NCBI GenBank assembly: GCA_030608745.1
Contig: JAUWDQ010000038.1
Span: 1 to 14,546, forward strand
Length of the DNA: 14,546 nucleotides
Source: Pseudomonadota bacterium
GTDB lineage: Bacteria > Desulfobacterota > BSN033 > WVXP01 > G020346125
Reading direction: 5' to 3'
The notes beneath the pieces were generated by a model. That model was given only the letters and a program-made list of their open reading frames with translations. It made no database searches and was not told the DNA's origin. Each line of letters starts with the position of its first letter. Position 1 is the stretch's first letter. Positions 1 through 6,552 of this stretch are shown here, piece after piece. The position numbers and the translations under genes are program-made.

Positions 1-49
1 CTGAATTATGGCTTTTTACGAGGCCATCAAATTTGAATCAGTAAATAAT

Positions 50-78
50 AATTTAGAATAGAAAGACATGATTGTCAA
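50..78 (-). promoter_or_regulatory. Possible leftward sigma70 promoter
   Basis: On the - strand a perfect TTGACA (complement of 73-78) is followed after 17 bases by TAAATT (complement of 50-55), which matches 4 of 6 bases of TATAAT. It would drive a gene left of the window. A divergent dnaA, as found beside rpmH in some Proteobacteria, is one possibility, but the gene itself is not visible. Confidence 0.35.
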
Positions 79-221
79 CCGCATTGGGGCCCTCCCCCTA
101 AGATAGAACCGCTAGGGTTCGGATTCGTTCCATCGAGGTATGCTACTGCTTGACCCGGGAAGGGGAAAAATCGAGGGTTTGCCCTCAAAAGTAACTTTGC
201 CTGACTCGATAAGGGTTAACC

Positions 222-230
222 TGTGGATAT
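222..230 (-). promoter_or_regulatory. DnaA-box-like nonamer
   Basis: The - strand reads ATATCCACA, one mismatch from the E. coli DnaA box TTATCCACA. It is the only good match seen in the upstream region. It is compatible with an origin or a DnaA-regulated site, but a lone box can occur by chance. Confidence 0.35.
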
Positions 231-311
231 CAAGGAGCTTAAGTACTCTTGAATAGCCAAAGCCGCGAGCATACCAATTTCTGTGTCCAATTTTGGGGGA
301 GACCAATGGTA

Positions 312-339
312 TTGACAAAAAGTGAAAATTGTGTTTATT
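312..339 (+). promoter_or_regulatory. Candidate rpmH operon promoter
   Basis: A perfect -35 hexamer TTGACA (312-317) is followed after 16 bases by TTTATT (334-339), a 4 of 6 match to the -10 consensus. Transcription would begin near 346 and leave a leader of about 45 bases before rpmH. The position fits the head gene of this operon. The -10 assignment is the weak part. Confidence 0.5.
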
Positions 340-391
340 TAGGAGATTTAAGCACCTTTGTGGTGGTGACCTTGAGCCTTTGGGAGCGGGC

Positions 392-526
392 ATGAAGAGG
401 ACATACCAGCCGAGCAATAAGAAAAGGAAAAGGAGGCTTGGATTTAGGGCTCGAATGCGCAGCAAGAATGGAAGGGAAATTCTAAGAAGGAGACGCAATA
501 AGGGGAGGAAACGGTTAGCCGTTTGA
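392..526 (+). CDS. rpmH: 50S ribosomal protein bL34
   Basis: A 44-residue, very basic protein of the large ribosomal subunit. It begins MKRTYQPSNKKRKRR and continues with the family signature GFRARMRSKNGREILRRRR, so both the length and the whole pattern match bL34. The same frame stays open upstream to an ATG at 329, but the family's N-terminus starts exactly at 392, and a GGAG lies five bases upstream (383-386). It is the first gene of the block and is followed after 39 bases by rnpA, the near-universal bacterial order. A leader with a TTGACA element lies just upstream. Confidence 0.97.
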   Translation: MKRTYQPSNKKRKRRLGFRARMRSKNGREILRRRRNKGRKRLAV

Positions 527-565
527 TGGATATAGGGACAACACTAAAATGGGTCTCGTTCGGCG

Positions 566-895
566 ATGAGGAGGTCATACGGAAGGGAAAATAGAATCGC
601 GGGAAAGGTCGAGTTTTGGAAAGATCCTAGGAGAAGAAAGAAGTTTAAAACCGAGCATTTTACCCTCGTCTTGAGGAAAAACGATAAGGATGCTAAGAGG
701 TTGGGGCTTGTCGTGGGAAGGAAGGTGGGGGGGGCGGTTTCGAGAAACCGGATCAAACGATTGGTCAGGGAATTCTTTAGATTAAACAAGGAGAAGATGC
801 CCGAATCATCAGATTTCATTGTTTTGGCGAAGGAGAATATTTCAATCAAGGGTTATCGAGAGGTATTTGAGGAATTGAAAGTCATATTCAATTAG
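566..895 (+). CDS. rnpA: Ribonuclease P protein component
   Basis: The 109-residue protein cofactor of RNase P, which helps the catalytic RNA remove 5' leaders from precursor tRNAs. The diagnostic RNR motif is present as RNRIKRLVREFF (residues 60-71), preceded by a GLVVGRKVGGAVS segment (48-59) and an N-terminal substrate-binding stretch rich in Arg, Lys and aromatic residues. The frame has a stop at 545-547, so the ATG at 566 is the only conventional start before the conserved region. No Shine-Dalgarno sequence precedes it; a strong GGAGGT (570-575) lies just inside the gene instead. Translation may therefore depend on coupling to rpmH, 39 bases upstream, or the start may be unusual. Confidence 0.95.
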   Translation: MRRSYGRENRIAGKVEFWKDPRRRKKFKTEHFTLVLRKNDKDAKRLGLVVGRKVGGAVSRNRIKRLVREFFRLNKEKMPESSDFIVLAKENISIKGYREVFEELKVIFN

Positions 896-922
896 CCGGG
901 GATTACGCAAGGAGCTACGGAA

Positions 923-1156
923 TTGAGGATGAGGAGGGCAGTATTTCTTTCAATTCGGCTTTATCAATACATATTATCACCTCTTTTTGGGCCTACCTGC
1001 CGCTTTATGCCGAGTTGCTCTCAATATACCATTGATGCCATTGAGGAATGTGGGCTTCTAAAGGGCGTTTGGCTTGGGTTGCTGAGAATTCTAAGGTGCC
1101 ACCCATTTCATCCTGGCGGTTATGATCCGGTTCGGGGTGGCAGGCAAAAAACCTAG
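923..1156 (+). CDS. yidD: Membrane protein insertion efficiency factor YidD
   Basis: A 77-residue protein of the YidD family, a small peripheral protein at the inner face of the cytoplasmic membrane that aids YidC-dependent insertion. The signature is clear: LSPLFGPTCRFMPSCSQY (residues 18-35) followed by a CHPFHPGGYDPV block (59-70), with family cysteines 26, 32 and 59. An N-terminal amphipathic helix fits membrane association. The TTG at 923 is chosen because AAGGAG (909-914) sits eight bases upstream. The ATG at 929 would give a product two residues shorter and has less favourable spacing. It lies between rnpA and yidC, the usual order. Confidence 0.94.
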   Translation: MRMRRAVFLSIRLYQYILSPLFGPTCRFMPSCSQYTIDAIEECGLLKGVWLGLLRILRCHPFHPGGYDPVRGGRQKT

Positions 1157-1172
1157 AGGAATCATTAATAGC

Positions 1173-2942
1173 ATGGAAAAAAGGGCGATTATAGCCATAG
1201 TTTTATCAATGCTCGTTCTCATTTTTTATCAAAAATGGTTTCTAAGAAAACAGCCCAAGAAGCGAGTGGAGCCAACGGAGATAGAGAGAGTTGAACCTTT
1301 GGCGCGCGGTCCAGAAGTGACCGAAAGGGGAGGCAAAGGGCAATTACACCCGAGGCCGGGAGGAAGAGAAGGAGAAAGGTTTGTATCGAAGAGGGCAGAG
1401 GAAGAGGAAAGGAAAAGCGACAGGGATGTGACCGTCGAAACGAGATTATATTCGGCTACCTTCTCGAGTTACGGCGGACGGTTAAAGAGTTGGAGGTTAA
1501 ATCACTATATGAACGTAATTGAATACGGGCGGTTCGTCCGTTGGTTTCAGGAGACGGAAAGAAAGGTCAAGGGACTCTTTGGATTTGGAGGAAAAACGTT
1601 TGCCGAGGGGAAGCCCGAACCGGTTGAGCTGGTAACAACAGAGGCGGTAAAGAACCTTCCTTTAACAATCGAGATCGCGGATGAGGGCGGGAATGTCCAC
1701 TTTGCCCCTATGGATGTTGACACTGATTCGATCTTTTTGGGGGGTAATGTGAGGGAGGGGACGCTTTTGTTCAGGGGAAGTTCTCCCGGGGGTCTCGACG
1801 TATCCAGGGAATATAGGTTTTTCGATGATGAGTATCGGGTCGACATGGAAGTTCGAATCGAAAACCGACGGGCAGAGTCCAGGAAAGTGAAGGTAGCACT
1901 GGTGTGGTTTGAGAGGATGATGGAGTCCCGGTCTCGGGCTTTTGCCGGTCCCGTGGCGATGGTAAATGGAAAGGTGGAGGAAATAAAGAAGAAGGAAATA
2001 AAGAAGAAGTACGAGAAAGGCGAAGAGGTGTTGGTATCAGGTGATATTCGGTGGTTTGGGAGTTCCATGGCTGAAGGGAACGTGGAAGACGAGAAAATGA
2101 GAAAACCTTTTTTCCTCTCCCTCATCGTGCCAAAGGAGAACGAGGGGTTAAACCTGAAAATAGGGATGAAAGATGAGAAGGTCATGTATAGCCGGGCCGT
2201 CTCTCCTGCCCGCAGTATTCCCGGCGGAGGAGAGGCGGTATATTCCTACGAGCTTTATCTCGGCCCAAAGGTTATTGCCCTTCTCAAGGAATTGAACGTT
2301 GGGGCGGATGAGGTTGTCCGGTATGGATGGTTTACGCCCGTTGCCAAGATATTGCTTTACTTTGTGAATCTTACCCACAAGGTTACCAACAACTATGGAG
2401 TTGATATTATCATTATCTCCATCTTATTGAAGATCTTATTTTGGCCCTTGACGAAAAAGAGCTATGTGTCGATGAAGGCGATGCAGAAGGTACAGCCGGA
2501 AATGGCAATGCTACGGGAAAGGTACAAGGACGATAAGGCCCGCCTCAATAGGGAGATGATGGATCTCTATAAAAGAAGGAAGGTTAACCCATTGGGCGGA
2601 TGCCTTCCAATGGTGGTTCAGATACCGATTTTCATCGCCCTCTATTGGGGCCTGATGGGTTCTATTGAATTGAGACACGCCCCTTTTATCTTTTGGATCA
2701 AGGATTTATCTTACCGGGATCCCATTTACGTTTCACCCATTTTGATGGGTGCATCAATGTTATGGCAGCAGAAGATGACCCCGACAATGGGAGATCCGAG
2801 ACAGGCGAAGATGATGATGCTCATGCCCATCATCTTTACATTTCTCTTTTTGAGTTTCGCTTCGGGGCTGGTTGTCTACTGGCTGGTTAGCAATGTTTTA
2901 GCGATAGGTCAACAGTATCTCACCAACAAGATGTTGAAATGA
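1173..2942 (+). CDS. yidC: Membrane protein insertase YidC
   Basis: A 589-residue Oxa1/YidC insertase that places proteins into the inner membrane alone or with SecYEG. An N-terminal transmembrane anchor (about 4-20) is followed by a long charged linker and a large periplasmic domain to about residue 380, the Gram-negative architecture. The conserved insertase domain follows: membrane segments near 385-402 and 407-427, a cytoplasmic hairpin rich in Lys, Met and Arg (about 430-470), then NPLGGCLPMVVQIPIFIALYW and two more hydrophobic stretches to the end. The hydrophilic-groove position, Arg in E. coli and Bacillus, appears to be Lys420. Residues 270-279 are a perfect EIKKK duplication. The frame extends upstream into yidD, but the ATG at 1173 gives the normal N-terminus, 16 bases after yidD. 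Confidence 0.96.
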   Translation: MEKRAIIAIVLSMLVLIFYQKWFLRKQPKKRVEPTEIERVEPLARGPEVTERGGKGQLHPRPGGREGERFVSKRAEEEERKSDRDVTVETRLYSATFSSYGGRLKSWRLNHYMNVIEYGRFVRWFQETERKVKGLFGFGGKTFAEGKPEPVELVTTEAVKNLPLTIEIADEGGNVHFAPMDVDTDSIFLGGNVREGTLLFRGSSPGGLDVSREYRFFDDEYRVDMEVRIENRRAESRKVKVALVWFERMMESRSRAFAGPVAMVNGKVEEIKKKEIKKKYEKGEEVLVSGDIRWFGSSMAEGNVEDEKMRKPFFLSLIVPKENEGLNLKIGMKDEKVMYSRAVSPARSIPGGGEAVYSYELYLGPKVIALLKELNVGADEVVRYGWFTPVAKILLYFVNLTHKVTNNYGVDIIIISILLKILFWPLTKKSYVSMKAMQKVQPEMAMLRERYKDDKARLNREMMDLYKRRKVNPLGGCLPMVVQIPIFIALYWGLMGSIELRHAPFIFWIKDLSYRDPIYVSPILMGASMLWQQKMTPTMGDPRQAKMMMLMPIIFTFLFLSFASGLVVYWLVSNVLAIGQQYLTNKMLK

Positions 2943-2955
2943 GAGAGCAAAGAAG

Positions 2956-3621
2956 ATGGAGTGGAAAGATAAGGATTTGGAAGAGGAAGAAGGTAGGGAA
3001 GACGAGGTTCATAGAGAGGGGGAAGGGGAGGGATCTTTGAATAGCCTTGAAAAGGCCTTTCGGTTTGAGGAAAAAGGGTATTGGGAGAAGTCCATCCCCG
3101 GGAAGGAAGAGGACGAAAGGGAGAAGAGGGTGACGTGGCTGAGAACGACCCTAACTGAGATCATAGAATTGATAGGGATCAATGCTCATGTAGAGGTACA
3201 AAGAAGGGAGGGGAAGATTTTTTTCGAAATCAAAGGCGACGGAAGTGGCCTCATCATTGGGAAGCATGGTCAGACCCTTGATGCCCTGCAATATATCATG
3301 AATAAAATTGCCGCAAATAGGTACAAGGAGTTGAAGGAGAAGGTTATTCTGGATACGGAGAATTATCGTGGTAGAAGGATTGAGGCTCTTAAGAACATGG
3401 CGCTTCGCATGGGAGAAAAGGTCAAGAAATTGAAGAAGGCCGTAACCATTGAACCCCTGAATCCGCAGGATCGGAGGATTATTCATATCACCTTGAGCGG
3501 AGATGAAAATGTTCGAACGGAAAGCGAGGGGGAGGGGTATTACAAGAAACTCGTAATTGCGCCCAAATCGAAGGGACGCAAGGACTCAAAGAATTCCCCG
3601 GGCTGTTCCCATCTCACATAA
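2956..3621 (+). CDS. khpB: RNA-binding protein KhpB/Jag (KH and R3H domains)
   Basis: A 221-residue RNA-binding protein of the Jag/KhpB family, linked in other bacteria to RNA regulation and cell envelope or division control. A type II KH domain spans about residues 62-133, with the GxxG loop as GKHG (102-105). An R3H domain follows (about 138-203), with the Arg173-x3-His177 core. The Jag_N domain common at the N-terminus is not seen. Instead residues 1-60 are highly charged and dominated by Glu, and look disordered. The C-terminal tail is Lys/Ser-rich. It starts 13 bases after yidC and its TAA overlaps the ATG of mnmE by one base, suggesting translational coupling. Confidence 0.93.
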   Translation: MEWKDKDLEEEEGREDEVHREGEGEGSLNSLEKAFRFEEKGYWEKSIPGKEEDEREKRVTWLRTTLTEIIELIGINAHVEVQRREGKIFFEIKGDGSGLIIGKHGQTLDALQYIMNKIAANRYKELKEKVILDTENYRGRRIEALKNMALRMGEKVKKLKKAVTIEPLNPQDRRIIHITLSGDENVRTESEGEGYYKKLVIAPKSKGRKDSKNSPGCSHLT

Positions 3622-5009
3622 TGCTCCTTAATGGCGAAAGGGATACCATTGCGGCTATCGGAACACCACTCGGTGAATCCGGAATAGGTATCGTACGAAT
3701 CAGTGGTCCCTTGGCAGAGAAGGTGGCCGCGAGATTATTTCGCCCCAAGAAGAGAACTGCTCGCTTAAGATCCCACCAACTCTATTACGGAGAAATCGTC
3801 GATCCGGAGAATGGAAAGGCGCTGGATGAGGTGTTCCTTACCCTGATGCGGAAACCGAAGACCTATACCAGGGAGGATGTCTTAGAGATTAACTGCCACG
3901 GTGGATATTTGGTGTTAAGGAGGGTTTTGGAGGGAGTTCTGGGGCAAGGGGTCCGGCTAGCCCAGCCTGGGGAGTTTACCAAGCGTGCTTTTTTGAATGG
4001 GAGAATCGATCTCTCCCAAGCCGAGGCCGTGATCGACGTGATAAGGGCAAAGACGGCAAAAAGCCTTAAGATGGCCCATGAACAGCTGAGGGGAAATCTT
4101 TCCCATGAGATTGAGGAGTTGAGGGCGAAGGTGGTCAGAAGCTTGGCCCACGTTGAGGCTTTAATCGATTTTCCGGATGAAGATATCGAAGTGGACGAGG
4201 ATATGATAGGGATGAATCTGGTGGAATGCGAGAGGAGAGTGAAGGGACTAATCGACTCCTATGAGGAGGGGAGAATCTACAGGGATGGTGTATCAGTTAG
4301 CATCGTTGGAAAGACCAATGTGGGGAAATCCAGCCTCTTGAACGTCCTCCTGCAAGAGAATAGAGCTATTGTTACACCCATACCGGGAACTACGCGAGAT
4401 GTAATTGAGGAGATCGTTAACATACATGACATTCCCATTCGGCTGGTGGATACGGCTGGGATGAGGCGGGCATCCAATCCCATTGAGAGGGAAGGGGTAA
4501 GACTGGCCAAGGGCAAGGTGGCCGAGGCAGATATGGTGATGTTGGTGATTGATGGTAGCAGAAGGTTAGATAGGTACGATTGGGAGATCATCGATGAAGT
4601 TAGGGAGAAGAAGAAGGTTGTGGTCCTCAACAAAAGGGATCTCCCCATCAAGGTCTCCGGGGAACAGATTCAAGGGGCCCTTCCGAATACAAGGGCAGTG
4701 GAAATCTCCGCCCTCAAGAGCGAGGGAATCGGAAAATTGAAGGAATGCCTTTACTCTATGCTAACAAGAGATGGTATTGGACCCGACACGGGAGAAGTGG
4801 TGGTCGTAAATGCCCGACACAAGAAGGCGCTTGAAGGATCACTGCAATGCCTTCGAAGGGCACAGGAAGGGGTGGAGGGAAGGGTTCCCTTTGAGCTTGT
4901 GGCCTTGGAATTAAGGTCGTGTCTCGACGATCTAGGTGAGGTAGGGGGGGAGACAACGGCGGAAGAGGTTTTGGAGTGTATTTTCAACGAGTTTTGTATC
5001 GGGAAATGA
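3621..5009 (+). CDS. mnmE: tRNA modification GTPase MnmE
   Basis: A full-length 462-residue MnmE (TrmE). With MnmG it installs the (carboxymethyl)aminomethyl group on the wobble uridine of certain tRNAs in the cytoplasm. The N-terminal folate-binding domain starts DTIAAIGTPLGESGIGIVRISG (8-29, interrupted by no gap). The helical domain carries the conserved PGEFTKRAFLNGRIDLSQAEA segment. The inserted G domain has G1 GKTNVGKSS (230-238), G3 DTAGMR (from 277) and G4 NKRD (337-340). The C-terminal CIFNEFCIGK (453-462) contains the family's essential cysteine motif. The start overlaps the khpB stop by one base and has no visible ribosome-binding site. The partner gene mnmG, often next door, is not in this window. 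Confidence 0.97.
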   Translation: MLLNGERDTIAAIGTPLGESGIGIVRISGPLAEKVAARLFRPKKRTARLRSHQLYYGEIVDPENGKALDEVFLTLMRKPKTYTREDVLEINCHGGYLVLRRVLEGVLGQGVRLAQPGEFTKRAFLNGRIDLSQAEAVIDVIRAKTAKSLKMAHEQLRGNLSHEIEELRAKVVRSLAHVEALIDFPDEDIEVDEDMIGMNLVECERRVKGLIDSYEEGRIYRDGVSVSIVGKTNVGKSSLLNVLLQENRAIVTPIPGTTRDVIEEIVNIHDIPIRLVDTAGMRRASNPIEREGVRLAKGKVAEADMVMLVIDGSRRLDRYDWEIIDEVREKKKVVVLNKRDLPIKVSGEQIQGALPNTRAVEISALKSEGIGKLKECLYSMLTRDGIGPDTGEVVVVNARHKKALEGSLQCLRRAQEGVEGRVPFELVALELRSCLDDLGEVGGETTAEEVLECIFNEFCIGK

Positions 5010-5010
5010 G

Positions 5011-6438
5011 ATGTTTCACGTGAAACAAAATGGATCGATACTGCTCATTAACCCCTGGATTTACGATTTTGCCGCCTTTGACCTTTGGGCGAAACCCTTG
5101 GGAATTCTCTATATCGTGGCATTGCTGAGGCATAGGGGGCATGAGGTCGAATATATCGACTGTCTGGATATCCACCACCCCACGATGGTTCGGGAAAAAG
5201 GGCTTCCGAAACGGAGACGATACCACCAAGGCCATTTCCTCAAGGAGAATGTCGATAAACCCCCAACACTTGAAAATATACCCAGGAAATATAGTCGGTA
5301 CGGCATCTCCGAGAAGACATTTAGAGGGCAATTAGAGGCCCTAAACGAGCCCAAGGTTGTCTTGGTCACATCCATAATGACGTATTGGTATCCGGGGCCG
5401 TTCCATGTGATTCGCCTAGTCAAAGAGCGATTCCCAAAATCCTTCGTGGTAATCGGGGGTATCTATACGACCCTGTGTTCGGATCATGCCCGCAGATACT
5501 CAAAGGCGGATTATGTTTTGCCGGGAGAGGGATTCGCAAAGATATTGACCATTGTAGACGAACTCTTGGGGGTTCCATCACACCGGATTCCCCAGGGCTG
5601 CGATATAGATAACCTGCCCTATCCAGCCTTCGATCTCTACTCAATTCTCGATTACTGCTGCATATTAACCTCCATCGGATGCCCGTACAGATGCGACTAT
5701 TGTGCGGCATGGAAGTTTCCCGGTAGGTTCAGTCACCGCGATCCCAAAAGGGTAGTGGATGAAATTGAACACTGGACGAGCACCTTCGAGATCCATGATA
5801 TCGCTTTTTACGACGATGCGTTGTTGGTTGATTCGGAAAAGCATTTCATGCCCATGGCGAGGGAGCTTTTACGAAGGGGCATACGATGCCGCTTCCATAC
5901 CCCCAATGGTATCCATGGTAGGGAGGTGTCCGATGCAATCGCGAGTTTGATGTACGAGGTGGGATTCAAAACAGTTCGCCTTGGTTTAGAGACAAGCGAT
6001 CCGATCAGGCAAAATCGAATTGGGAATAAAATTACGAACAGGGAGATGGAGAGGGCTATTACATGTTTGAGGGAAGCCGGATTTTCAGGAGGGGACATAG
6101 GGGTTTATGTTCTGGCAGGCCTGCCCGGCCAACGGGTATCAGAGGTCGAGGAGAGCATACGATTTGTCCGGGCATGTGGGGCGACTCCCAAATTGGCCGA
6201 ATATTCCCCCATTCCCCAAACCCCGCTATGGGGAGTCGCCTCGAGGGTTTCAGAATTCGATCTGAGGGGTGAACCCCTTTTTCACAACAATTCGATACTC
6301 CCCTGTCGTTGGGAGGGGTTTACGTGGGAAGATCTACAAGAGTTAAAGTTGCGCGTGAGGAATTCCGAGAGGGGGTTGAGGCTCAACAATTCCCCTTTGG
6401 ATAACGTTTCGTATTCTACACCTCCGGGGAACAGGTGA
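5011..6438 (+). CDS. B12-binding-type radical SAM protein, function unknown
   Basis: A 475-residue radical SAM protein with the architecture of cobalamin-binding radical SAM enzymes. Residues about 8-200 resemble the Rossmann-like B12-binding region (ILLINPW, then KPLGILYIVALLRHRGHEVEYID, then VVIGGIYTTL and VLPGEG). No DxHxxG motif is seen, so any cobalamin would bind without a histidine ligand. The 4Fe-4S cluster motif is Cys224-x3-Cys228-x2-Cys231 (CPYRCDYC). Later barrel motifs include VRLGLETSD and VLAGLPGQ. The ATG overlaps parS and lies one base after the mnmE stop codon. An alternative in-frame GTG is at 5020. The substrate is unknown; methyl transfer or carbon-skeleton chemistry is typical of the wider family. 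It is probably cotranscribed with mnmE. Confidence 0.87.
   Translation: MFHVKQNGSILLINPWIYDFAAFDLWAKPLGILYIVALLRHRGHEVEYIDCLDIHHPTMVREKGLPKRRRYHQGHFLKENVDKPPTLENIPRKYSRYGISEKTFRGQLEALNEPKVVLVTSIMTYWYPGPFHVIRLVKERFPKSFVVIGGIYTTLCSDHARRYSKADYVLPGEGFAKILTIVDELLGVPSHRIPQGCDIDNLPYPAFDLYSILDYCCILTSIGCPYRCDYCAAWKFPGRFSHRDPKRVVDEIEHWTSTFEIHDIAFYDDALLVDSEKHFMPMARELLRRGIRCRFHTPNGIHGREVSDAIASLMYEVGFKTVRLGLETSDPIRQNRIGNKITNREMERAITCLREAGFSGGDIGVYVLAGLPGQRVSEVEESIRFVRACGATPKLAEYSPIPQTPLWGVASRVSEFDLRGEPLFHNNSILPCRWEGFTWEDLQELKLRVRNSERGLRLNNSPLDNVSYSTPPGNR
5012..5027. promoter_or_regulatory. parS chromosome-segregation site
   Basis: A perfect 16-bp palindrome, TGTTTCACGTGAAACA, fits the parS consensus TGTTNCACGTGAAACA bound by ParB/Spo0J. 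ParB loads at such sites and spreads to organise origin DNA for segregation by ParA and SMC. It begins one base inside the ATG of the next gene, so it encodes that protein's first residues (MFHVKQ). No second copy was seen in the window. A chance match to 15 specified bases is very unlikely. Confidence 0.93.
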
Positions 6439-6552
6439 TCAATCGGTTCTCGTCCACCGCTTTAACTGCTGGGAGGCTAAGGCGAACACAGAGATTCCAT
6501 GATCCCTCAGTCCTTCAAGTATTTGCCATAAAATGATCCTTGGATTCTCCTT
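6439..6552. other. Intergenic gap between the two radical SAM genes
   Basis: The 114 bases have stops in the neighbouring frames and no clear promoter, terminator or ribosome-binding site. The second radical SAM gene may be read through from the upstream operon. Confidence 0.4.

Larger units (their letters stand above)
1..391. other. Gene-free, origin-proximal intergenic region
   Basis: No convincing coding region is seen on either strand up to rpmH. The left 70 bases are AT-rich. The stretch holds a possible leftward promoter (50-78), a 5-bp inverted repeat (106-110 with 116-120), a second one (173-177 with 182-186), one DnaA-box-like nonamer (222-230), an imperfect palindrome directly beside it (230-252) and the rpmH promoter. 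In many bacteria the DNA next to rpmH carries dnaA or the replication origin, so an origin-related role is possible. A single box does not prove it. Confidence 0.5.

Noticed and set aside
106..131. tRNA T-arm-like GGTTCGGATTC
   Set aside because: The invariant A of the T-loop is missing, and no acceptor stem, D arm or anticodon arm could be matched around it.
112..498. 128-codon open frame on the - strand across the rpmH leader and most of rpmH
   Set aside because: It runs antisense over a certain ribosomal protein gene, its composition follows from that overlap, and it shows no recognisable family.
1547..2185. 212-codon - strand frame opposite yidC
   Set aside because: It is rich in Ser and Phe as a mirror of the Lys/Glu-rich yidC codons, with no family resemblance.
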